In this document: positions 1 to 6,327 of the stretch, piece after piece
How positions within the stretch are numbered: the first letter of the stretch is position 1
Layout: every line of letters starts with the position of its first letter
Assembly: GCA_016200765.1 (NCBI GenBank)
Contig: JACQEC010000356.1
Coordinates: 1 to 6,997, forward strand
DNA length: 6,997 nt
Reading direction: 5' to 3'
Source: Chloroflexota bacterium
GTDB lineage: Bacteria > Chloroflexota > Anaerolineae > JACRMK01
Made by a program: the position numbers and the translations under genes
Notes under the pieces: generated by a model
What the model was told of the DNA's origin: nothing
What the model saw: the letters and a program-made list of their open reading frames with translations, nothing else
The model's database searches: none

Positions 1-1
1 C

Positions 2-1369
2 CGCCCGGCGGTCAGCAACAGCGGATTGCTTGGCGCCTATTATCGTTCGGCCAACTGGAGCGGCGACGCGGCCTTTACGCAAGTTGACCCGCAGATTGCG
101 TTCTATTTCCACAACCTGCCTCTGCCGCGCCCCTACTCGGTAGAATGGAAGGGCAAGATATACGCGCCGCGCGCCGGCCAGTATCGCTTCGCCACCGAGT
201 CGGTAGATGAATCACAGGTGTCCATTGATAGCCAGATGGTTGTGAACAATCAGGGACGCGGAGCGACGATCGAGGGCTTGAGCACCCTGACGATAGGCTG
301 GCACGACATCGTCATCCGGTTTGCGGATAAGACTTCCTACACGCACCTCTATTTCTACTGGTCGCCGCCGGGCGGTGGGCGCGAAGTGGTGCCGGCGCGC
401 TACCTGGCGCCGCCGATGGGCAAGTATCCGACCGCCGAGGAGATCGCGGCGCTGGCCGCGCCGCCGCCCATCAGCCCGCCATCCGCCACGCCTGCCGCCC
501 AGTCGCCCGGCCTGCCGTCGCAGGCGGCAGGCGGGCTCAATCTGACCTTTGTGCAGACCATCGGCGTGGAGGGGGAGGGCCCGGCAGGATACAAGGAGCC
601 GCGCGCGATTGGCGTTGGGCTTGACGGTCGCCTCTATGTCGTGGACAGCGCGGCCAAGCGCGTGCAGATGCTTGACGCCGATGGCAAGCTGCTCGGCGCG
701 ATTGAAGGGGGCGAGGAGAAATTTGTAGAGCCGTTTGATCTGGTCACTACCTCTACCGGCGCGGTGGTGGTGCTGGACTCGGAATCGGGCTGGATTTACC
801 GTTTCGACTCGGATGGGAAACCGCTGGGGCGGTTTGCCGGGCCGTCAGCGCAGTTCTTTCACCCGCGCGGTCTCTCCATTGATGCATTCGACAATCTCTA
901 CGTGGCTGACACCGGTGGCTCACGCATCGTGAAGCTGTCGCCGGAGGGTCAGGTACTGCGCGTGTTTGGCACGAAGGGCAACAGCAAGGGGCAGTTGGTT
1001 GAGCCGTCGGATGGCGCGGCAGACCGCGATGGCTTCCTGTTTGCCACAGACACGCCCAACAAGCGCATTGAGGTCTTTGGCCCGGATGGGCGGTATCTGC
1101 TCGACTTTCCGATCCCTAACGCCGGGCCGTTCAACGGTCCCCATATCGCCTTTGCGCCTGATGGGACGCTGCTCGTTACGGCGCCGGAGCCGCACAAAAT
1201 TCAGCGATACACGCGCGAGGGGAAACTGCTGGGCGAATGGGGCGGCTTTGGCAGCCAGCCGGGCCAATTTCGCCTGCCGACCGGCATCACGGTTGCCGGC
1301 GACTTCGTGTGGATTGCGGACACAGGCAATCACCGCATTCAAAAGTGGAAGATCGAGACCGGCCCGTGA
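2..1369 (+). CDS. PA14 domain - linker - six-bladed NHL beta-propeller protein (5' partial)
   Basis: The frame is open from base 2 with no stop, so the gene enters from outside the window. The first in-window start codon (TTG at 26) falls inside the PA14 domain and is not a credible start. 455 residues are visible. Counting from the codon at 26, residues 1-130 are a PA14 domain: it opens with GLLGAYY, has the middle-strand pattern YAPRAGQYRFATESVDES, and ends in YFYWSPPGG...VPARYL. PA14 domains are beta-barrels often involved in carbohydrate binding. Residues 135-170 are a Pro/Ala/Ser-rich linker. Residues about 193-442 hold six NHL-type repeats (for example LYVADTGGSRIVKLSPEGQV, VWIADTGNHRIQKW), enough for a closed propeller. 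The protein is probably exported or the outer part of a membrane protein; the missing N-terminus may be a GT-C membrane domain, as in the next gene, but that is inference. Its TGA overlaps the next start (GTGA), suggesting translational coupling. Confidence 0.9.
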   Translation, partial: RPAVSNSGLLGAYYRSANWSGDAAFTQVDPQIAFYFHNLPLPRPYSVEWKGKIYAPRAGQYRFATESVDESQVSIDSQMVVNNQGRGATIEGLSTLTIGWHDIVIRFADKTSYTHLYFYWSPPGGGREVVPARYLAPPMGKYPTAEEIAALAAPPPISPPSATPAAQSPGLPSQAAGGLNLTFVQTIGVEGEGPAGYKEPRAIGVGLDGRLYVVDSAAKRVQMLDADGKLLGAIEGGEEKFVEPFDLVTTSTGAVVVLDSESGWIYRFDSDGKPLGRFAGPSAQFFHPRGLSIDAFDNLYVADTGGSRIVKLSPEGQVLRVFGTKGNSKGQLVEPSDGAADRDGFLFATDTPNKRIEVFGPDGRYLLDFPIPNAGPFNGPHIAFAPDGTLLVTAPEPHKIQRYTREGKLLGEWGGFGSQPGQFRLPTGITVAGDFVWIADTGNHRIQKWKIETGP

Positions 1370-4300
1370 CCCGTTTGATGCCCCTGAACCGCCTCCGGCG
1401 GGTGGGCGAAGCAAGGGCGAAGCCGCGCGCGCGCGGCCTGCTCGTTCACGCGGTGATCCGTGCGCGCCGCTTCGCCCCTACCGGCGGCGGTGCGCGTGTT
1501 GTCGCGATGGTGGCCGCGCTCCTGCTTTTGCTGGGCGGGCAATACGTGTTAGGGGCGGGCTTGTGGCTGGGTGTCCGCGATGAGGCCCTCTCCTTTCTGC
1601 GGCCCGTCGAGTGTATCATCCCCGCGTTGTGCCAGTTGATCTATCCTCGCACCTTCGGCATCGCGCTGATAAGCCTAGTGGCGGCTGTGGCGCTGTTCCA
1701 CTATGCGCGTCGTCCAGCCGCATCCTTGCTGGACGATGCGGGCTTTGCGGCTAATCCGCTGTCGCTCGATTGGCTCTCGCTGGACGATGGCAAGCGGTTC
1801 CGGTGGGCGCTAGGGCTAACCTTGCTCACGACTGTCGTGCTCGCGTGGCTGTCGCTCACGGCGGGCGCGCCGCCGCCGCTGTTGTGGCTGTTGACCTTGG
1901 CGCTGGCCGGGTTGGCGTTCTACTTCGCCGACCGCGCCGCGCAGAGAGCGGGCTTCCTATCGCGCCGAGAGCTCGGCTTGTTGGCCGGCTATGTTTTGTT
2001 GCTTGTGGCATTGGCTTTCGCTTTCCGTCAGGAATTGACACGACTGGCGGCGGTGGCGGCCGGACTGGCGCTGGCCGCCTGGCTGTGGCGGGCGCAAAAA
2101 CTTCCGCGCGAGATCATCGCCCTGGGTGTGATCGCGATGCTGGGTCTGGCCGTCTATACCCAGGATCTCTTTTCTTGGCGGTACTCGTTTATCGGCGACG
2201 AATACGCCTTCTTTGAGTACGCGAACAACATCATTAGTGCCGTAAACCGCCCGTATCTGCTCAGCCCGCGGGGCGCATACGATGTGCATCCGGTCTTCGC
2301 CAGCGTCGTGCAAATTGCGACGATGCTGTTGTACGGGAACGATGTGTACGGGTGGCGGATGAGCGAAAGCCTCGCGGTGGTGATTGGCGCCCTGCCGCTC
2401 TATGTGTTTGTGCGCACGTACACCCGCCCGGCGGCGGCGCTGGTTGCCGTGACAGTTTATCTCTTCGCACAGCACCTGCTGGGCCTCTCGAAGGTCGGCT
2501 ACACCTACTCGCAGCTGCTCGTGCCGGTGTTGAGCTCGCTGGCGCTGATCGCGCTGGCGGCGAGGCGCGGCAGTCTGTTGGGGGTGTACCTAAGCGGGGT
2601 TGCCGCCGCGTTCGCGTTTTACACATTTGCGTTTGGCATCCCGTTTATCGCTCTGCCGCTGTTGTTCTTTGCGCTGTATTATTTCGTGCCCCGCGAGCGT
2701 GGGGCGCGCGGGTTCAAGGCGGCGCTGGCGAACTGGCCGGGGCTGGCCGCGTTGATTGTGGCTATCGGCTTGACGGCGATGCCCAGTCTCTCCGATCAGA
2801 GCGCATTACAGCGCATCATCGGCCACTCGGTTGTCAACACGGAAGTGAAGGCCCAGAACAACTTGACCGCGCAGGTCATCCCCAACTCGCTCTATGCGCT
2901 GACCTCATTCTTGACATTTCAGAACCGCTCCCATTATGTATCCGGCGCGCACCTCGATCCCGTGAGTTCGACGCTGACACTGATCGGGCTCGGCGCACTG
3001 GTGACACTGGCAGTTCGCCGCCGACTCGCGTTCTGGCTGGTTGCCAGTCTGGTTCTCGTGTCGTTTTTTGTGGGCGGTCTTGCGCCCTACCCGTACCCGC
3101 CGATTGCGCGCACGTACATCTTGATTCCGTTCTACGCGATGGTGGCCGCCGTGGGCGCTGAACGCGTTCATGTGCCGACGCGCCAACGCGTTGCCGCCGT
3201 CTGGCTCCTGGCGGCCTGCGCGATCCCTGCGCTTAACCTTTACCAGTTTTACAGCCTGACCGATAGGCTGAACCGACAAGAAGACCTCGCCCTTGTCGTG
3301 CGCGAGTTCCAGCAACAGCCTGCGGATACGATCTTCTACCTGATCGTGCCGTCGCCCTATAACTCCGTCGCGGCGCGGACGGTGCTCAAAGCGTACAACC
3401 TCGACGCGAACCGGTTGGTCATTGTCCCCGACGACAACCCGGCGGGTTCGCTGCGAGCCATCCGGCAGAGCGCCAATGGCCCTTATGAAGTGCTGGTCAC
3501 CTGGTACATGCCGACCCGCGACCGCTGGCGCATCGCCATGCGCGAGTTATGGGGCGATCAAGCGGACGCGCCCTTGCTCGACGGGACCGATTTGCCCCAT
3601 TTCGCGCGATTGCGCGTGGGCACGGACAGCGCCGGCGCGTTGACCCGTGAACGTGTGGACGCGCCAACACCATCTATGCCGTGGATCATCGTGCCCGGTC
3701 TCATCCCGCGCATCGGTGGGGCGTGGAAGGTGGAGCGGCCGCGTGATGTGGCGGTCGGGGCGGACGGCCTCATCTATGTGATCAATGGTGTTAAGAAGGT
3801 GATTGAGGTCTTCAAGCCCGATGGCGAGCGGGTGCGAACCTTGCCGGGCGATTGGCGTGAGCCGTACGCGCTGGCGTTCAACGCGCGGCAGGAACTGCTG
3901 GTGGTGGACTCCGCAGGCCCGGCGGTTGTGGCTCGGTTGCGAACCGATGGCACGGTGGTCGCGCGCTCGAGCAACGACTTGCACCTATCGTCGCCGCGCG
4001 GTATCGCTGTCGCCGGCAACGACGACGTGTATATCGCCGACACGGGCAGTGGGCGCATCGTGCGCCTGAATCGCGATTTGCTCCTGCCACAGTGGATCGC
4101 CACAACCGCTCCCTTGCGCCAGCCGACCAGCCTGACCTTTATCGGCGACCGGCTCATTGTCGCCGACGCGCCGAACCTGTTTGTCTTGTCGCCGACCGGT
4201 CAGGTGATTGCGCAGTGGAGTATTACGCCGTACAATACCGTTCAGCCGTCGCGCTTCCTGCCCGGCCAGACGCAAATCGTCGTGATGACGAATCCGGAAG

Positions 4301-4476
4301 CCGGGGAGATTGACATGTTCGACCTGCAAGGGCAGGTGGTGCAACGGATTGGCCCGCCCAATTACGAACCTTTCCGAAAGCCAATGGGTATCGCGGCGCT
4401 GCGCGATGGCCGCGTTTTCGTGGCCGAAAACGAAGGCAATCAGGTTCGCGTGATGGTTTGGGGCGGGACTCCATGA
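1366..4476 (+). CDS. GT39-like (GT-C) membrane glycosyltransferase with C-terminal NHL propeller
   Basis: About 1036 residues from GTG 1366. That start is chosen because it overlaps the upstream stop by 4 nt; ATG 1378 and ATG 1507 are alternatives. An in-frame ATG at 1237 is rejected because it lies deep in the previous gene. Seven hydrophobic segments (about 46-70, 96-114, 145-166, 170-188, 202-220, 225-244, 249-268) precede the motif FIGDEYAFFEYANNI, whose Asp278-Glu279 matches the acidic pair in the first outer loop of GT39/PMT/ArnT-type enzymes. DVHPVF (His308-Pro309) follows, where this family carries an HPP-like loop. More membrane segments run to about 625, then a soluble part (626-779), then six NHL-like blades (780-1030, e.g. 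VYIADTGSGRIVRL). Family knowledge predicts transfer of a sugar from a polyprenyl-phosphate donor on the outer membrane face; the acceptor is unknown. Residues 1-45 are Arg-rich and largely encoded by a repeat element. The stop overlaps the next ATG (ATGA). Confidence 0.88.
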   Translation: MTRLMPLNRLRRVGEARAKPRARGLLVHAVIRARRFAPTGGGARVVAMVAALLLLLGGQYVLGAGLWLGVRDEALSFLRPVECIIPALCQLIYPRTFGIALISLVAAVALFHYARRPAASLLDDAGFAANPLSLDWLSLDDGKRFRWALGLTLLTTVVLAWLSLTAGAPPPLLWLLTLALAGLAFYFADRAAQRAGFLSRRELGLLAGYVLLLVALAFAFRQELTRLAAVAAGLALAAWLWRAQKLPREIIALGVIAMLGLAVYTQDLFSWRYSFIGDEYAFFEYANNIISAVNRPYLLSPRGAYDVHPVFASVVQIATMLLYGNDVYGWRMSESLAVVIGALPLYVFVRTYTRPAAALVAVTVYLFAQHLLGLSKVGYTYSQLLVPVLSSLALIALAARRGSLLGVYLSGVAAAFAFYTFAFGIPFIALPLLFFALYYFVPRERGARGFKAALANWPGLAALIVAIGLTAMPSLSDQSALQRIIGHSVVNTEVKAQNNLTAQVIPNSLYALTSFLTFQNRSHYVSGAHLDPVSSTLTLIGLGALVTLAVRRRLAFWLVASLVLVSFFVGGLAPYPYPPIARTYILIPFYAMVAAVGAERVHVPTRQRVAAVWLLAACAIPALNLYQFYSLTDRLNRQEDLALVVREFQQQPADTIFYLIVPSPYNSVAARTVLKAYNLDANRLVIVPDDNPAGSLRAIRQSANGPYEVLVTWYMPTRDRWRIAMRELWGDQADAPLLDGTDLPHFARLRVGTDSAGALTRERVDAPTPSMPWIIVPGLIPRIGGAWKVERPRDVAVGADGLIYVINGVKKVIEVFKPDGERVRTLPGDWREPYALAFNARQELLVVDSAGPAVVARLRTDGTVVARSSNDLHLSSPRGIAVAGNDDVYIADTGSGRIVRLNRDLLLPQWIATTAPLRQPTSLTFIGDRLIVADAPNLFVLSPTGQVIAQWSITPYNTVQPSRFLPGQTQIVVMTNPEAGEIDMFDLQGQVVQRIGPPNYEPFRKPMGIAALRDGRVFVAENEGNQVRVMVWGGTP
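1378..1496. repeat. Repeat element copy 1 (inside 5' coding end of the glycosyltransferase)
   Basis: The core at 1415-1481 is the reverse complement of 6197-6261 apart from one substitution and one extra CG dinucleotide in a CG run. It is bounded by imperfect inverted repeats, GCAAGGGCGAAGC (1411-1423) and GCTTCGCCCCTAC (1469-1481), 11 of 13 matching. GGGCGAAGC is also repeated in tandem at 1404-1412 and 1415-1423. The left arm, ATGCCCCTGAACCGCC (1378-1393), matches 6168-6183 in direct orientation at 15 of 16 bases, and the right end 1469-1496 matches 6253-6280 directly at 25 of 28. A small hairpin CCGCC-TCC-GGCGG sits at 1389-1401. No transposase is encoded, so this is a non-autonomous MITE-like or REP-like element. 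Confidence 0.85.
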
Positions 4477-5117
4477 GTCATAGCCCCCGACCCGACCTGT
4501 GGGATTCGTTCTGGGCCGACCACGCCTCCAGCGATAAGGTCTTCCACCGGCTGTTGTGGCGCATCCGGTTTCTATTCTCGCGCGCTTATGCCCGCCGGCT
4601 GTGGGCGGCGCTGCCGGAGGCTCGGTCAGACCGCTTGCTGGAAGTCGGCTGTGGCTCGGCGCGCACTCTGCACTACCTCCACGAGCGGTGGCCCGCCAGC
4701 CACTGCTTTGCGCTGGACAAGTCGCCCGAGGCCATCAAGGTGGTCGGCCAGATTAGCCCGGGCTTCCTGTGCATGGTCTCCGAGGCGGAGAGCCTGCCGC
4801 TGGCGGTCGGCCAATTTCGGCTGACGTTCAGCATCGGGCTGATCGAGCACTTTGACCGCGCGACGGCGGGCCGCATGGTGGGCGAAATGGTCCGTGTGAC
4901 GGAGACGGGCGGGCTGGTGGCCGTCATGGTGCCATGGCGCAATTCTCTCTATAACCTCGTGCGGCTTTTGTTCGGGAAACGCTGGCCGTTCGGGCCTGAA
5001 CAGCCGTTCACGCGCCCGGAGATTGCGCGTTTCATGAGCGACCAGGGTCTGGCGGCTGTGCAGGTTCACACGATATACTTCAGCACGGTGCTGGCGGTAG
5101 GCAAGGTCGCGCGATAG
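4473..5117 (+). CDS. Class I SAM-dependent methyltransferase (Methyltransf_11-like)
   Basis: 214 residues from ATG 4473, which overlaps the previous stop as ATGA and has a purine-rich GGGGCGGGA 5-13 nt upstream. An in-frame ATG at 4458 would add five residues and a longer overlap and is less likely. Motif I is LLEVGCGSARTL (Glu57, Gly59, Gly61), the SAM-binding loop, with Ala in place of the usual third glycine. Asp82 in CFALDKSPEAI fits the acidic residue that binds the SAM ribose. SEAESLPLAVGQFRLTFSIGLIEHF (about 103-127) covers motifs II-III. The C-terminal part (155-214) is rich in Trp, Phe and Arg and is probably the substrate-recognition side. No membrane helix or signal peptide is evident, so it is cytosolic or membrane-associated. 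Family similarity does not give the substrate; context between a glycosyltransferase and a flippase-like protein suggests a sugar, a glycolipid intermediate or a lipid. Confidence 0.9.
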   Translation: MSHSPRPDLWDSFWADHASSDKVFHRLLWRIRFLFSRAYARRLWAALPEARSDRLLEVGCGSARTLHYLHERWPASHCFALDKSPEAIKVVGQISPGFLCMVSEAESLPLAVGQFRLTFSIGLIEHFDRATAGRMVGEMVRVTETGGLVAVMVPWRNSLYNLVRLLFGKRWPFGPEQPFTRPEIARFMSDQGLAAVQVHTIYFSTVLAVGKVAR

Positions 5118-5123
5118 AAAACC

Positions 5124-6131
5124 ATGTCAAGCCGCCAACTCTTACCCTCACTGCTTGGGGTTGTCGTTGCGTCTGTCGCGGCGTACCTTGCCTTGAAGGA
5201 TATAGACGCGCAGGCGCTATTCGCGGCGCTGGCCTCCGCGCAGTATTTTTACGTCGTGCCTTCGCTGGCCTTGAGTGCGCTGGGCTACGCGGTGCGCGCC
5301 TGGCGCTGGCAGATCATCATCGCGCCGGCCAGACAGATTCCGTTGAGAGCCATCTTCCCGACGATTGTGATCGGCTTTGCCTGGAACGTCGCCATCCCCC
5401 TGCGCATCGGCGAACTGGTGCGGGCGCATCTGCTCGGCCAGCGCTATCTGGTCAGCCGCTCGACCCTGTTGGCAACCATCGTGGTTGAGCGGGTGCTCGA
5501 TGGGGTAGGCATCATGGCGATCCTGTCGCTGGTGGCCTGGCTGTCCCCAGATTTGCCAGAGTGGGCCGGCGACCTGACCCGCGCGGCGTGGCTGTTGTTC
5601 GGGGCGGCCGTTGCGGGATTGATCTTGGTCGCGGTCAGCGAGAGTTTTGCGCTGGCGGTCCTGAAGGCGATCACGACGCACCTGCCGCGCGCTGTGGCGG
5701 GACGGATTGACCGGCTGGCCCTGTCGTTTGTGCAAGGTTTTTCCGCCGTGCGCTCACCGGCCCGATTGTTGCAACTTGCCGTGTCAACGCTCGCCGTATG
5801 GTTTGTGGAGGTCGCGTCGTATGCGGTGCTGTTTCCGGCGTTCGGCCTGCGGTTCGACGCGGCCGGGTTTATCAGTGCGGCGTGCTTCTACGCGGTGGTG
5901 CTGAACCTGTCCACGCTCATTCCGTCCTCGCCGGGGTTTATCGGCACGATGCAGTATTTTGGCAAGTTGGCGTTGAGCGCGTTCGGCATCGAGCCGGCGC
6001 TGGCCTTGAGTATGAGCGTGGTCAGCCACGCGGTGCAGTTGGCGGTTGTGGCCTTGCTCGGCGCGTGGGCGTTGTGGCACGAGGGCCTATCGCTCAAGGG
6101 CTTGAAGCAGGTGACAGCCCAAGTTGAATAG
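5124..6131 (+). CDS. UPF0104 / LPG_synthase_TM family membrane protein (YbhN-like, flippase-like)
   Basis: 335 residues, starting at ATG 5124, 6 nt after the methyltransferase stop; no clear Shine-Dalgarno sequence, consistent with translation coupled to the upstream gene. About eight hydrophobic segments can be picked out (roughly 6-23, 42-58, 75-93, 126-142, 154-171, 217-239, 247-266, 292-317). Two family signatures are visible: IPLRIGELVRAHLLGQ (91-106) followed by a conserved ER..D in VVERVLDG (120-127), and LIPSSPGFIGTMQYF (265-279), which matches the P.SPG.IG turn of the family. This is the same fold as the membrane part of MprF, which moves lysyl-phosphatidylglycerol across the membrane. 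Stand-alone members are often found with glycosyltransferases and are thought to move lipid or lipid-linked substrates. No LysPG synthase catalytic domain is attached. A role in moving the lipid-linked substrate made or used by the neighbouring glycosyltransferase is inference. Confidence 0.92.
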   Translation: MSSRQLLPSLLGVVVASVAAYLALKDIDAQALFAALASAQYFYVVPSLALSALGYAVRAWRWQIIIAPARQIPLRAIFPTIVIGFAWNVAIPLRIGELVRAHLLGQRYLVSRSTLLATIVVERVLDGVGIMAILSLVAWLSPDLPEWAGDLTRAAWLLFGAAVAGLILVAVSESFALAVLKAITTHLPRAVAGRIDRLALSFVQGFSAVRSPARLLQLAVSTLAVWFVEVASYAVLFPAFGLRFDAAGFISAACFYAVVLNLSTLIPSSPGFIGTMQYFGKLALSAFGIEPALALSMSVVSHAVQLAVVALLGAWALWHEGLSLKGLKQVTAQVE

Positions 6132-6139
6132 GGTATAAT
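6111..6139 (+). promoter_or_regulatory. Putative sigma-70-type promoter for sucC
   Basis: A -35 hexamer GTGACA (6111-6116, five of six matches to TTGACA) and a perfect -10 TATAAT (6134-6139) are separated by exactly 17 bp. The -35 and most of the spacer lie inside the last codons of the UPF0104 gene, and the -10 is just after its stop. The expected transcript start is near 6146, giving a leader of about 180 nt before the sucC start. TATAAT stands out in this GC-rich sequence. The call is by motif only. Confidence 0.65.
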
Positions 6140-6167
6140 CGCCGTTGGGCGTGAGCGCGTTCCGCGT

Positions 6168-6280
6168 ATGCCCCCGAACCGCCCTCGGTTGGCGACGTAG
6201 GGGCGAAGCGGCGCGCACGAATCACCGCGTGAACGAGCAGGCCGCGCGCGCGGCTTCGCCCCTACCAGCGAGGGTGCGCG
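6168..6280. repeat. Repeat element copy 2 (in the sucC leader), core inverted relative to copy 1
   Basis: The element is bounded by perfect 13-bp inverted repeats, GTAGGGGCGAAGC (6197-6209) and GCTTCGCCCCTAC (6253-6265). Its core (6197-6261) pairs in inverted orientation with 1415-1481. The left arm carries a small hairpin AACCG-CCCT-CGGTT at 6177-6190, at the position where copy 1 has a different hairpin. The copy lies between the predicted promoter and the ribosome-binding site of sucC, so it should be transcribed as a GC-rich stem-loop in the mRNA leader. No T-run follows it, so it does not look like an intrinsic terminator. From memory, GTAGGGGCGA-type inverted repeats are common in Chloroflexota and cyanobacterial genomes. 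Confidence 0.85.
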
Positions 6281-6317
6281 CAATTCGCTCAACGCGCCAA
6301 CGCCCTAGCGGTTCACC

Positions 6318-6324
6318 GGAGGAG
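6318..6324 (+). promoter_or_regulatory. Shine-Dalgarno sequence that decides the sucC start
   Basis: GGAGGAG is an excellent ribosome-binding site; its GGAGG core ends 5 nt before TTG 6328. An in-frame TGA at 6325-6327 sits directly before the TTG, so translation of this frame cannot begin further upstream, and the conserved N-terminus NLHEYQ follows at once. The overlapping GTG at 6324 is in another frame and gives no recognisable protein. Confidence 0.85.
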
Positions 6325-6327
6325 TGA

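Larger units (their letters stand above)
6140..6327 (+). other. sucC 5' leader region
   Basis: This stretch between the predicted promoter and sucC contains the repeat element and no gene I can support. A frame from TTG 6145 (or GTG 6151) stays open to the TGA at 6325-6327 and abuts the sucC start. However, its codons run through the repeat and the peptide has no recognisable character, so I treat it as a chance open frame. No riboswitch or T-box motif is recognisable. Confidence 0.5.

Noticed and set aside
1237..1365. N-terminal extension of the glycosyltransferase to ATG 1237
   Set aside because: It lies entirely inside the NHL-coding end of the upstream gene in another frame, is not hydrophobic or domain-like, and would require a 133-nt overlap; GTG 1366 with a 4-nt overlap is far more plausible.
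920..1414. Minus-strand open frame of 164 codons
   Set aside because: It is antisense to the propeller region, has no recognisable domain and low-complexity Arg-rich composition typical of GC-rich shadow frames.
2352..3161. Plus-strand open frame of 269 codons inside the glycosyltransferase gene
   Set aside because: It is out of frame within a clearly membrane-protein coding sequence; Gly/Arg/Ala-rich with no domain.
5217..5735. Minus-strand open frame of 172 codons
   Set aside because: It is antisense to the UPF0104 gene; its Gln/Arg/His-rich composition results from reading hydrophobic codons backwards.
6197..6265. Intrinsic terminator for the upstream operon
   Set aside because: The inverted repeats have a long GC-rich loop and no T-run after them, and the matching copy 1 lies inside a coding region.
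1378..6280. Composite transposon with the two repeats as ends
   Set aside because: No transposase or integrase lies between them, the intervening genes share the base composition of the surroundings, and no target-site duplication is visible outside the arms.
6145..6327. Possible upstream peptide in the sucC leader ending directly at the sucC start
   Set aside because: It is translated through a repeat element, with no good ribosome-binding site or recognisable content; its in-frame contact with sucC (TGA then TTG) is noted but is probably chance.
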